From: Corallococcus sp. NCRR
GTDB lineage: Bacteria > Myxococcota > Myxococcia > Myxococcales > Myxococcaceae
Assembly (NCBI RefSeq): GCF_026965535.1
Contig: NZ_CP114039.1
Coordinates: 5,580,001 to 5,644,000 of the forward strand
Direction of reading: 5' to 3'
Length of the DNA stretch: 64,000 bases
A program made the translations under genes and the position numbers. Under the pieces are notes generated by a model that saw only the letters and a program-made list of their open reading frames with translations, ran no database searches and was not told the origin of the DNA. Within the stretch, counting starts at the first letter, position 1. Each line of letters begins with the position of its first letter. Positions 52,757 through 61,098 of the stretch are shown piece by piece.

Positions 52757-53088
52757 CGGCGGGCCGTTTCGTAGCCTTAAACCCCGTTGTTCACCAGTGA
52801 AACCCCTGGGGTCGCCCGCCGGAGGACAAGAAGTTTTTACGCCTGCTTCTTCCGCCGCTTTCGCCGGGGGACTGAAAGGTTTTCGCCACGGGTGGGCGCT
52901 CGACTGCCCTGGTACACCCAGGTACGACCTCTGGAGGGGCGTTCCTGCCCTCCTGGGCACGGAGTTTCCTGGGGTTACGGGGGATTTCCACCACCTGCCT
53001 GCCCTGGCATCCAGCATGCAGTCACGCGGGCCGGGGCTCGTTCCAATGGGGGGAGCGGGCAGACGGCGAAAGCCGCGAGGGAGGCGTG
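52757..53088. promoter_or_regulatory. Divergent control region of ccmA and exoM (332 bp)
   Basis: Non-coding stretch between the ccm operon (minus strand) and the second spore-coat operon (plus strand). It contains the -24/-12 candidate at 53005 and lower GC than its neighbours near 52790-52890. I see no further gene and no clear housekeeping promoter for ccmA. Confidence 0.5.
53005..53020 (+). promoter_or_regulatory. Sigma-54 (-24/-12) promoter for exoM-wzxS-exoN-exoO-exoP
   Basis: TGGCAT-CCAGC-ATGCA: GG (53006-53007) and GC (53018-53019) with 10 bases between, near the consensus TGGCAC-N5-TTGCW. It lies 69 bp before the exoM start. Same type and similar distance as the one before exoA, so the two blocks could be switched on together. 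Confidence 0.62.
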
Positions 53089-54420
53089 ATGGCAGGCAGG
53101 GTGTTGCGGCGGGCGGCGAAGGCGGCGGCGGCGGGCTTCTTCCACTACAGCGGGGTGCGCAAGGCGATGGCGGCGTACCGCCGTTCGCAGTCGGGGGGCC
53201 GGCGCATCCTCATCGTCAGCTACCACCGCGTGGTGAGCGACTTCACCGGGGAGCTGCAGCGCTCCATCCCGGGGCTGCTCATCTCCCAGGAGACGTTCCG
53301 CCGTCACCTGGAGCAGGCGCACGCCGCGGGCTTCGAGCTGGCGAGCCTGGGCGACGCGGTGGACGTGATGGCGGGCCGCCGCACGGCGAAGAAGGACCAG
53401 TTCGTGGTGACGTTCGATGACGGCTACCGCGACGTGTACCGGTATGCGTACCCGGTGCTGAAGCAGATGGGCGTGCCGGCGATCACCTACCTGCCCACCG
53501 CGTTCATCAACACGGACAAGCGCTTCAACCACGACCGGCTGTTCCACCTGCTGCGCTGCGTGCAGGAGCGCCGCTTCCGCCCGGACTACGCGGCCATGCC
53601 CGGCCCGTCCGTGCAGTTGTTGGGGCCCATCCTCTCCGGACAGAAGACGACGTCCGCGGCGCTGGACGACTTCATCGGCGAGCACCCGACGCGCGTGCTC
53701 ACCGGCATCATCGACGCGCTGGAGCAGCAGCTGGGCGGCGGCTCGGACCTGATGCCCGAGCAGGGCGACGTGATGAACTGGGACGAGGTGCGCCAGATGG
53801 CGCGCGACGGCTTCGAGTTCGGCGCGCACACGCTGGGCCACACGGTGCTGACGCTGGAGCCCACGTCGGTGGTGGAGAAGGAGATCGTCGAGTCCAAGGA
53901 GACCATCGAGCGCGAGGTCGGCGTCCAGGTGAAGGACTTCGCGTACTGCAACGGCTGGTACTCGGATGAGATGATCCGCGTGCTCAAGGCGAACGGCTTC
54001 CGCTCGGGCGTCACCACGGAGGACCTGCCCAACCGCGTGGGCGGCGACCCGTTCGCGCTCAAGCGCAAGGTGATGTGGGAGAACTTCAGCCTGGGGATGA
54101 TGGGGGACTACTCGTCGGCCCTCACGGTGTGCCAGTTCGATGACTGCTTCGGTGTGCTGGGCATGAGCCACCCGGTGCTGGGCCACCGTCCGCACATCCT
54201 CACCGCGGCCGTGAGCGGCGCCCCCAACATCCTGGTCGAGGAGGCGGCCGCCGCGGAGGCCGCGCTCGCGAAGGCGACGCCGGTGGACGTCGTGAATGTG
54301 ACAGCTCCGGTGATCGTGACGGACCCGCGGGTTGCGGCCGTGGTGACGGGTGCGCAGGTCGTGGCTGCGCCGAACGTGGCCCTTGCCCCGGAGGCGGCGA
54401 AGCCGGAGGAGCTCCAGTGA
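53089..54420 (+). CDS. exoM: Polysaccharide deacetylase (NodB domain), ExoM homolog
   Basis: 443 residues. NodB-type catalytic core with TFDDGYRD (Asp110/Asp111; catalytic base and metal ligand) and the metal histidines in HTLGHT (about 245), plus the FAYCNGWYSDEM segment. The last 70 or so residues are an Ala/Val-rich low-complexity tail. It should remove N-acetyl groups from the coat polymer or its lipid-linked precursor; no signal peptide is seen, so it probably acts in the cytoplasm on the precursor. ATG 53089 after GGGAGGCGTG. Homolog of M. xanthus MXAN_3259 by position and type, from memory. Confidence 0.88.
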   Translation: MAGRVLRRAAKAAAAGFFHYSGVRKAMAAYRRSQSGGRRILIVSYHRVVSDFTGELQRSIPGLLISQETFRRHLEQAHAAGFELASLGDAVDVMAGRRTAKKDQFVVTFDDGYRDVYRYAYPVLKQMGVPAITYLPTAFINTDKRFNHDRLFHLLRCVQERRFRPDYAAMPGPSVQLLGPILSGQKTTSAALDDFIGEHPTRVLTGIIDALEQQLGGGSDLMPEQGDVMNWDEVRQMARDGFEFGAHTLGHTVLTLEPTSVVEKEIVESKETIEREVGVQVKDFAYCNGWYSDEMIRVLKANGFRSGVTTEDLPNRVGGDPFALKRKVMWENFSLGMMGDYSSALTVCQFDDCFGVLGMSHPVLGHRPHILTAAVSGAPNILVEEAAAAEAALAKATPVDVVNVTAPVIVTDPRVAAVVTGAQVVAAPNVALAPEAAKPEELQ

Positions 54421-55934
54421 GTGCGTCACCCAAGCCGGCCCCGTCCCCGTCGTTCCTGGGGCGGGCCGGCCCGTTGGTGTTGGCCCGGTTGTTCACCGCC
54501 GGGCTGACGCTGTCCATTCCGCTCGTGCTGGCCCGGGTGCTTCGCCTGGACGAGTACGGCACCTACTACCAGCTGTTCCTCATCGCCACGACGCTGTCGT
54601 ACGTGCTGCCGTTCGGCGTGGCGCAGAGCCTCTACTACTTCCTGCCTCGCGCGGAGGCGAAGCGGCCCTACCTAGGCCACGCGCTGCTCTTCGTCACGGG
54701 CGCGGGCGTCGTGGCCGCGGGGCTGGTGTGGTTCTTCCTGGGCCACGTGGCGGCCTACTTCAACAACCCGGCGCTGATGGAGCACCGCGCGGCGCTGGCG
54801 CTCTACACGGCGTTCTTCCTGGGCAGCTACCCGCTGGAGATTTCGCTCACCAGCCAGGGGAAGACGAAGGCGTCCGCGGTGGTGTACCTGGCGTCGGACG
54901 CGGTGCGCTCCGGCGTGATGGTGCTGCCGCCGCTGTTGGGCTTCTCCCTGCACGGGATGATGATCGCCGTGGCCTGCTTCGCGGGGCTTCGCTACGTGGC
55001 CACGTGGGTGGTGTCCCTGCGTGGGTCCACGGGCCCCTTGGTGGACTGGAAGCTGTTCAAGGAGCAGCTGGTGTACGCGGCGCCGTTTGGTGCCGCGATG
55101 TGCCTGGCCATCCCCCAGCAGAACGCGCACATGTACGCGGTGGCGGGCGTGGTGGCCCCCGCGGTGTATGCGCTCTACCGGGTGGGCTGCTTCCAGCTGC
55201 CGGTGGTGGACCTGCTCTACACGCCCACCAGCGAAGTGCTGATGGTGCGCCTGGGCGAGCTGGAGCGCGAGGGCCGGCTGGAGGAGGGCGTGGAGGCCTT
55301 CCGGGAGGCGGCCGGCAAGCTGGCGTATGTGTTCCTGCCCTTCGCGGCGTTCCTCTTCGCTGCGGCGCCGGAGTTCGTGGGGGCCATGTTCGGCCAGAAG
55401 TTCCTGCCCGCGGTCCCCATCTTCCGGGTGAGCGTGCTGGGCGTGGTGCTGTCGATTCTCCCCATGGACGGGACGCTGCGGGCCCGGGGACAGACGCGGG
55501 CCATCTTCGCGTCCTACCTGGTGAAGGCGGTGGTGACGGTGCCGCTCCTGTGGTTCGGGGTGAAGCACTTCGGGATGATGGGCGGCATCGCGTCCTGGGC
55601 GCTGGCGGAGGTGATGGGCAAGGGCATGCTGCTCATCCGCGTGCCTCGCGCGCTGTCCACGCCCGAGCGGCAGCTGGCGCTCAAGGACGTCATCCCGTGG
55701 CGGGAGCTGGCGCAGGCGTCGCTGGCGGCGTTCGCGGCGGGCGGGAGCATCTTCCTCCTGCGCTCCGGGGTGCATGACACGTGGGTGAACCTGCCCGCGG
55801 GTTTCCTGTGGCGGGTGCTGCCACTGGCGGTGGCGGGGCTGCTCTTCGTGGTGGGGTACGTGGTGGGGCTGTATGCGCAAGGCGTTCGCCCGTGGAGCGC
55901 CTTGCAGTCCCTCCGTCCCCGACGCGCGGCCTGA
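54417..55934 (+). CDS. wzxS: Wzx-type polysaccharide flippase, WzxS homolog
   Basis: 505 residues, 12-14 membrane helices, of the MATE/MOP polysaccharide transporter superfamily (GPLVLARLFTAGLTLSIPLVLARVLRLDEYGTYYQ at the start; PLEISLTSQGKTKASAVVY). It flips the lipid-linked repeat unit across the inner membrane. GTG 54417 overlaps the exoM stop by 4 bp (GTGA). Only 3-4 bp coupling to exoM indicates one transcript. Confidence 0.9.
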   Translation: MSASPKPAPSPSFLGRAGPLVLARLFTAGLTLSIPLVLARVLRLDEYGTYYQLFLIATTLSYVLPFGVAQSLYYFLPRAEAKRPYLGHALLFVTGAGVVAAGLVWFFLGHVAAYFNNPALMEHRAALALYTAFFLGSYPLEISLTSQGKTKASAVVYLASDAVRSGVMVLPPLLGFSLHGMMIAVACFAGLRYVATWVVSLRGSTGPLVDWKLFKEQLVYAAPFGAAMCLAIPQQNAHMYAVAGVVAPAVYALYRVGCFQLPVVDLLYTPTSEVLMVRLGELEREGRLEEGVEAFREAAGKLAYVFLPFAAFLFAAAPEFVGAMFGQKFLPAVPIFRVSVLGVVLSILPMDGTLRARGQTRAIFASYLVKAVVTVPLLWFGVKHFGMMGGIASWALAEVMGKGMLLIRVPRALSTPERQLALKDVIPWRELAQASLAAFAAGGSIFLLRSGVHDTWVNLPAGFLWRVLPLAVAGLLFVVGYVVGLYAQGVRPWSALQSLRPRRAA

Positions 55935-55951
55935 TCCTCCGTCGGGTATCG

Positions 55952-55984
55952 CACGCGTGGGGGGCACTTCCCTCCCCACGCGTG
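55952..55984 (+). repeat. Perfect inverted repeat between wzxS and exoN
   Basis: CACGCGTGGGG (55952-55962) and CCCCACGCGTG (55974-55984) are exact inverted complements with an 11-base loop, 18 bp after the wzxS stop and 54 bp before exoN. It could be an intra-operon terminator/attenuator or an mRNA-stability hairpin. No T-run. Confidence 0.65.
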
Positions 55985-56037
55985 GGTACCTACCTTCCAG
56001 GCGTCACGGATTTTGGGCGAGGGCGAGGAGAGGCGTG

Positions 56038-56568
56038 ATGGGATTCGACGCGATGACGTTGTACCGGATGGCGCATGGGCTGAAGAAGCGTGGGGTGCCG
56101 TTGCTGCCCGCCGTTCTTCGCAAGGCCATCTACTACCTGCACAGCTCCTACATCCCCGAGGACGCGGAGCTCGGCGAGGGGACGCAGCTGGGCTACGGCG
56201 GCATCGGCGTGGTCATCCACAAGGCGGCGAAGGTGGGCCGTCACGTCCTCATCTCGCAGCAGGTCACGATTGGCGGACGCTCCGGGCTGGAGGGCGCGCC
56301 GGTGATTGGCGACTACGTGCGCATCGGCGCGGGCGCCAAGGTGCTGGGCAACATCCACGTGGGCGACTTCGCGGTGATTGGCGCCAACGCGGTGGTGGTG
56401 AAGGACGTGCCCTCGGGCGCGGTGGTCGCGGGCGTGCCCGCTAAGCTCATCCGCCAGGACGCGGATCCGCTCACCACGTATCAGCGTGAGATGGGCCTGC
56501 TGCCCCAGCGCACGCCGCCGAAGCTCACCCAGGTCCCACGTCCCTCCGCGCAGGCTTCCGCGCGCTAG
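56038..56568 (+). CDS. exoN: Serine acetyltransferase-like left-handed beta-helix enzyme, ExoN homolog
   Basis: 176 residues of hexapeptide repeats (IGVVIHKAAKVGRHVLISQQVTIGG; GAPVIGDYVRIGAGAKVLG; IGANAVVVKDVPSGAVVAGVPAKLI). It is the CysE/sugar O-acetyltransferase fold with the active His in VVIHKAA. In this locus it most likely acetylates a sugar of the coat polymer rather than serine. ATG 56038 after GAGGAGAGGCGTG. Confidence 0.87.
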   Translation: MGFDAMTLYRMAHGLKKRGVPLLPAVLRKAIYYLHSSYIPEDAELGEGTQLGYGGIGVVIHKAAKVGRHVLISQQVTIGGRSGLEGAPVIGDYVRIGAGAKVLGNIHVGDFAVIGANAVVVKDVPSGAVVAGVPAKLIRQDADPLTTYQREMGLLPQRTPPKLTQVPRPSAQASAR

Positions 56569-56602
56569 GCACTTCGCTTCGCTGGAGAAGAGGGCTTCCT
56601 TC

Positions 56603-57664
56603 ATGCGCGTGCTGCTCGTCGGGGACTACCCGCCGCCGTACGGGGGCGTGGCCATCCACGTCCGTCAACTCCATCAATTTCTGCGCGACCGCGGGGTCGA
56701 GGCGAAGGTGCTCGATATCGGGAAGGGTGGCCGGCCGGCTCCGGACGTCCTCCCCGTGCACGGCGCCGCCGCCTTCGGCCTGCGGCTCGCGGGATTCACT
56801 TCCGCGGGCTGGACGGTCCACCTGCACACCAGTGGCAACAACCCGAAGGCGTGGGTGCTGGCGGCGCTGGTGGGCACCATGCCCGGGCCGCGCTCGCCGC
56901 GCGTCATCACGCTGCACTCCGGGCTGATTCCGGACTACCTGGCGGAGTCGCAGGCCCGGCGCGTGTTCGCGCGCTCGGCGCTGGCGGGCTACGCGCGGGT
57001 GGTGGCTGTCTCTCCAGCGGTGCGCGACGCGGTGGTCGCGTGCGGCGTGCCGGCGGAGAAGGTCGTGGTGCATCCGGCCTTCTGCGGTTCGCAGGTGCGG
57101 CCCGGTCCGGTGACGCCGGAGGTGGAGGCCGCGCGGGCCCGGCGCCGTCCGCTGCTCGCGATGGCGCACCACCCTTCGCCCGTGTACGGGCGCAAGCAGA
57201 TGTTCCGCGCGCTGAAGCTCGTGGCTGCTGAGCACCCGGGCGTGGGCCTGGCGCTGTTCGGCCCAGGCACGCGCTCCGAGGAGTTCATCCGCGACGCGCG
57301 CGAGCTGGGCGTGGCGGGGCTCCTGGATGACCTGGGCGAGCTGGAGCACGCGAAGGCGCTGGGGCTCATCTCCCAGAGCGACGTCTTCATCCGGCCCACG
57401 ACGCATGACGGGGACTCCATCTCCGTGCGCGAGGCGCTGGCGTTGGGCGTGCCGTGCGTGGCCAGCGACGTGTGCGCTCGGCCCGAGGGCACGCGGTTGT
57501 TCAAGGCCGGGGACGAGCGGGCGCTGGCGCAGGCGGTGCGCGACGCGCTGGCGGCGGGCCCGGCGAAGGTGACGGCTCCGGATGCGGGGCCGGTGATGCT
57601 GGACCTGTACGCGGAGTTGCTGCCGTCCGGCATGGCAGGTGCAGGAACCGTGAACGCGGCGTGA
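56603..57664 (+). CDS. exoO: Glycosyltransferase family 1/4 (GT-B), ExoO homolog
   Basis: 353 residues, GT-B fold. It begins MRVLLVGDYPPPYGGVAIHV, has the ITLHSGLIPDYL acceptor-side helix, and ends with the GT4 EX7E-like motif HDGDSISVREALALGVPCVASD (Glu residues near the C-terminal domain). Adds a sugar to the lipid-linked repeat unit in the cytoplasm. ATG 56603; 34 bp after exoN. Confidence 0.88.
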   Translation: MRVLLVGDYPPPYGGVAIHVRQLHQFLRDRGVEAKVLDIGKGGRPAPDVLPVHGAAAFGLRLAGFTSAGWTVHLHTSGNNPKAWVLAALVGTMPGPRSPRVITLHSGLIPDYLAESQARRVFARSALAGYARVVAVSPAVRDAVVACGVPAEKVVVHPAFCGSQVRPGPVTPEVEAARARRRPLLAMAHHPSPVYGRKQMFRALKLVAAEHPGVGLALFGPGTRSEEFIRDARELGVAGLLDDLGELEHAKALGLISQSDVFIRPTTHDGDSISVREALALGVPCVASDVCARPEGTRLFKAGDERALAQAVRDALAAGPAKVTAPDAGPVMLDLYAELLPSGMAGAGTVNAA

Positions 57665-57751
57665 CGGAGTGGGGACGGGTTGGGGCGCCTTCGAGTGAGA
57701 GGGCGCGCTTCAGGGACTTCAGCACTGAACTTTTGACTTCAGGAGTAGACG

Positions 57752-58954
57752 ATGCGGCGCAGTGAAGAGATGGATCTGTCGAAGCGGGCCCTTCGCGGGC
57801 GGGACCTGGTGGTGTTCTCCAACGACTGGGACGGGGATCCGCTGTCGAAGGTCCACATCATGCGGATCCTCTCGCGGGACAACCGCGTGCTGTGGGTGAA
57901 CAGCATTGGCAACCGCGCGCCCAAGGCGAACGCGCACGACGCCCAGCGGATCATCAAGAAGCTGAAGACGTTCACCCAGGGCATCAAGGAGGTGGAGCCC
58001 AACCTGCACGTGCTCGCGCCGCTGGCGATCCCGTTCTACGGCTCGGAGACGGTGCGCCAGGCGAACCGCCACCTGCTGCGGCTCCAGGTGCTGCGCGCGA
58101 TGAAGCAGCTGAAGTTCGAGCGCCCCATCTCCTGGAGCTTCCTGCCCGCGTCCGCGCCGGTGTCCGGCACGCTGGGCGAGGACTTCGTCGTGTACCACTG
58201 CGTGGACGAGTTCTCCGCGTTCAGCGACACGAACGGCAAGCACATCGCGGAGCTGGAGGAGCGCCTCTTGAAGCGCGCGGACATGTGCATCACGTCCGCG
58301 GAGCGCCTGTATGAGAACAAGAAGCGCGTGAACCCTCGCACGGTGCTGGTGCGCCACGGCACGGACCACGCGCACTTCGTGAAGGCGTGCGACCCGGCCA
58401 CGAAGATTCCGGAGGACATCGCGAAGCTGCCCAAGCCCATCATCGGCTTCTTCGGCCTGGTGGCGGACTGGATTGATCAGGACGCCATCATCGCGTGCGC
58501 GAAGGCGCACCCTGAGGGCTCGGTGGTCATCGTGGGCAAGACGACGCCGGACTGCGACGACAGCCGCCTGCGCGCCGTTCCCAACATCCACATGCTGGGG
58601 CGCAAGCCGTACGCGGACCTGCCGGGCTACAACAAGGCGTTCGACGTGGCGCTCAACCCGTTCGTCATCAACGAGCTGACGCTCAACTCCAACCCGCTGA
58701 AGGTGCGCGAGTACCTGGCGTCCGGCCTGCCGGTGGTGTCGTCGGATCTGCCGGAGGTCCGCAAGGTGGGCCTGTGCCGCATCGCCACCACGCCCGAGGA
58801 CTACGTGAAGCAGGTCAACGCCGCGCTGGCGGACAACCCGGGCCCGAACCGGGAGCGCGCGGAGAAGATCTTCCACGAGAGCTGGGAGGCCCGCGTCGCG
58901 GAGATCCGTCAGCACGTGGGTGAGGCGATGCTCGCGGCGGGCAAGAAGCTGTAG
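57752..58954 (+). CDS. exoP: Glycosyltransferase (GT-B), ExoP homolog
   Basis: 400 residues. N-terminal RDLVVFSNDWDGDPLSKVHIMRIL; second Rossmann domain from GFFGLVADWIDQDAIIACA; donor-binding segment VREYLASGLPVVSSDLPEV. ATG 57752 has AGGAG about seven bases upstream. Last gene of the second spore-coat operon, followed by a strong terminator. Confidence 0.88.
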   Translation: MRRSEEMDLSKRALRGRDLVVFSNDWDGDPLSKVHIMRILSRDNRVLWVNSIGNRAPKANAHDAQRIIKKLKTFTQGIKEVEPNLHVLAPLAIPFYGSETVRQANRHLLRLQVLRAMKQLKFERPISWSFLPASAPVSGTLGEDFVVYHCVDEFSAFSDTNGKHIAELEERLLKRADMCITSAERLYENKKRVNPRTVLVRHGTDHAHFVKACDPATKIPEDIAKLPKPIIGFFGLVADWIDQDAIIACAKAHPEGSVVIVGKTTPDCDDSRLRAVPNIHMLGRKPYADLPGYNKAFDVALNPFVINELTLNSNPLKVREYLASGLPVVSSDLPEVRKVGLCRIATTPEDYVKQVNAALADNPGPNRERAEKIFHESWEARVAEIRQHVGEAMLAAGKKL

Positions 58955-58981
58955 GTCCGGTCCGGTACCGGGCGACAAGAG

Positions 58982-59022
58982 GGCGCGGGTCCGGAGCGTG
59001 AGAGCGCCCCGGGCACCGCGCC
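58982..59022. terminator. Bidirectional hairpin terminator after exoP
   Basis: GGCGCGG (58982-58988) pairs with CCGCGCC (59016-59022), extended inside by TCCGG/CCGGG and GCG/CGC. It lies between converging exoP and the DUF4350 gene, just before the latter's stop at 59027. Confidence 0.6.
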
Positions 59023-59026
59023 TTCG

Positions 59027-60211
59027 TCATTCCTGCGGGGCGCCATCGCGGCCCGTCACGCGGCGCTCCAGCAGGGCGTAGCGGCGGGCGAGGCGGGTGT
59101 AGTCGGCGGGCCGGATGGGCGTGCGTTCCCGCGCGCGCAGGAGGTCTTCCTTCGCGTCCAGGTAGTCGCGCGCGGGCACGCCGCACGTCTCTTCCAAGAG
59201 GCGCGCGGCCTCCATGTCCGGCAGGGAAGGGGCGATGCCCAGGCGCTCGTGCATCAGACGCCGCAGGCCGGTGTCGAGCTCTGGCAGCAGCTCGGCCTCC
59301 ACCTTCGCGCGGCGCATGAGCCAGCCCAGGGAGCGCACGTACTCGCGGGATGAACGGTGCCGCTCCACGCGCACGGGCCGGGGCGCGCCGAAGCGGGTGC
59401 CTCGGGAGACGAGGTAGACGAGCCCCACGGCGAGGCTCTGCGCGAGGAAGACCCAGAGGCCCTGGGACAGGGGCGGGCGGGTGATGACGGCGTGGTGGAA
59501 CTCGTCGAAGCGCAGGGGGCCACGCGCGGCGAGCGCATCCCAGAAGCGCAGGTTGTCGAGCAGCTCCAGGCGCCGGTTCTCCGCGAGGTCCGGGCCCGCG
59601 GCGACGTAGACTTCGCCCTGGCCCAGGCCCCAGCGCCACAGCACGCCCGCGCTGCCCAGGCCCGCCAGCGGCACCGCGTCTTCGTGCTCCAACCGGATGC
59701 TCCGGTCCCGGGCCACGCGCAGGAGCGACAGGTCGCGCAGCGCGCCCGCGGGCAGCCACACGTCCACGGTGACGCCAGCGGGATCCACCCACTCGGAGGC
59801 AAGGCCCTGGTGGTTCGTGCCGGGCAGGGCGCCGGAGACGATGTGCAGCCAGTCCTCCATGCCCGGCTGGTGTTCCGCCAGCGCGTGCGGAGACAGATAC
59901 ACCAGCGTGCCGCCGCCCCGGACGAAGCGCTCCAATGCGACGACTTCCTCCTTCGTCACGGGTTGGGCCTGCGGCGCGGCGATGACCAGCGTGCGCGTGC
60001 CGGCGGGGATCGAGTCCAGGGACGACGTCTGCGCGCTGACGTCCCGGCCACGTTCCTCCAGGTAGACGAAGAGGGCCTTGAGTCCCAACGGGCCCGGGTT
60101 CGTGATGGACGGCACGGGCGAGTCCGGCGGGGCCTCATGCGAGGCCAGGCCCACTGCCAGCGCCACGGCGATCATCAAACCCAGGACGATCGCGACGCGC
60201 GCGTTCCTCAC
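59027..60211 (-). CDS. DUF4350 membrane protein
   Basis: 394 residues: an N-terminal membrane helix, a DUF4350/GATase-like domain on the outside (GLKALFVYLEERG; VVALERFVRGGGTLVYLSP), a second helix (about 270-290) and a cytoplasmic C-terminal helical region. The GTG at 60211 has GGAGG seven bases upstream and overlaps the DUF4129 gene by 4 bp (GTGA). The family usually accompanies MoxR ATPase, DUF58 and transglutaminase genes in envelope-stress loci; none of those is here. Confidence 0.85.
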   Translation of the reverse strand: MRNARVAIVLGLMIAVALAVGLASHEAPPDSPVPSITNPGPLGLKALFVYLEERGRDVSAQTSSLDSIPAGTRTLVIAAPQAQPVTKEEVVALERFVRGGGTLVYLSPHALAEHQPGMEDWLHIVSGALPGTNHQGLASEWVDPAGVTVDVWLPAGALRDLSLLRVARDRSIRLEHEDAVPLAGLGSAGVLWRWGLGQGEVYVAAGPDLAENRRLELLDNLRFWDALAARGPLRFDEFHHAVITRPPLSQGLWVFLAQSLAVGLVYLVSRGTRFGAPRPVRVERHRSSREYVRSLGWLMRRAKVEAELLPELDTGLRRLMHERLGIAPSLPDMEAARLLEETCGVPARDYLDAKEDLLRARERTPIRPADYTRLARRYALLERRVTGRDGAPQE

Positions 60212-61092
60212 GGGCGGACCTCCGCGAGCGAGCCGTGCAGCTGCTCCACGGACTCCACGAAGCGCGTGGCCTCTTCGCGCGACACCGGCTCCAACGAATA
60301 GAAGGCCCGGTCGTACCAACCGACCAGCCGCTCCACTTCACCCGTCACGCGCGCGGGGGCGCCTCGCGTGGGCAGCTCCGCGGCGAGCTCACGGTTCGTC
60401 TTCACGCGGTCCGGCCGCGCCAGCTTGCGCTGCTCCAGCGTGGACAGCAGGCCGAGCAGGCCTTCACGGATGGCCTCGCGCGCGTCCTCCGTCTCCAGCG
60501 CGGTGTGCGCACGGCCCAGATGTTCTCCGGGCGTGTCCAGCTCCAGGGGCGCGGCTTCGCCTTCCACTCCCTGCGCGGTGACGGTCTTCCTGCTCCGGCG
60601 CCAGCGCACCCGCAGCACGCCGAACAACACCACCGCCAACGCCAGCCCCAGCATCACCGCGCGCGTGGCCACCGCGAAGCCCTGCGCGCCCCGGGACTCG
60701 AAGAGGCCCTCCAGCCAGTTCTGCAGCTCGCGCAGAAGGCGCGTCAGCAGGTCGCTGTTGCGCTGCCGGGCCCTCGCGAACTCAGGCCGGTCGAGGATGG
60801 CGCGCAGCCGCTCTGGTTCGCTCGTCACGCCGGGTGACACGGCCGGCTCCGCGTCCAGCGCGCACACGGCCTCCAGGTACACGGAGATCTGATGGGCCCG
60901 CTCGGGCTCCGTCTGTCCGGAGGTTCCAGGGGGCAGGGGCACGCCGTCCAGTGCCTCCATCAGCCGGTTCACCTCCGCGTTTAGCGCGGCGGGCCGCGAA
61001 CGCGCCGTGTCCTCGAGCCGGCGCGACACCGCCTCCCGGTCCGCGCACGGGGGCAGGGCAGCCAGCAGGAGGAGCAGGGGCAGGGCGGGCAC
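60208..61092 (-). CDS. DUF4129 membrane protein
   Basis: 294 residues: signal peptide or N-terminal helix, a periplasmic region to about 140, one helix (about 142-164) and a cytoplasmic DUF4129 domain (REAIREGLLGLLSTLEQRKLARPDRVKTNRELAAELP). Translationally coupled to the DUF4350 gene. GTG 61092 lies 6 bp after the stop of the preceding gene and has a weak ribosome binding site, again suggesting coupling. Function unknown; the domain is common beside transglutaminase-like genes. Confidence 0.82.
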   Translation of the reverse strand: MPALPLLLLLAALPPCADREAVSRRLEDTARSRPAALNAEVNRLMEALDGVPLPPGTSGQTEPERAHQISVYLEAVCALDAEPAVSPGVTSEPERLRAILDRPEFARARQRNSDLLTRLLRELQNWLEGLFESRGAQGFAVATRAVMLGLALAVVLFGVLRVRWRRSRKTVTAQGVEGEAAPLELDTPGEHLGRAHTALETEDAREAIREGLLGLLSTLEQRKLARPDRVKTNRELAAELPTRGAPARVTGEVERLVGWYDRAFYSLEPVSREEATRFVESVEQLHGSLAEVRP

Positions 61093-61098
61093 GGGAGG

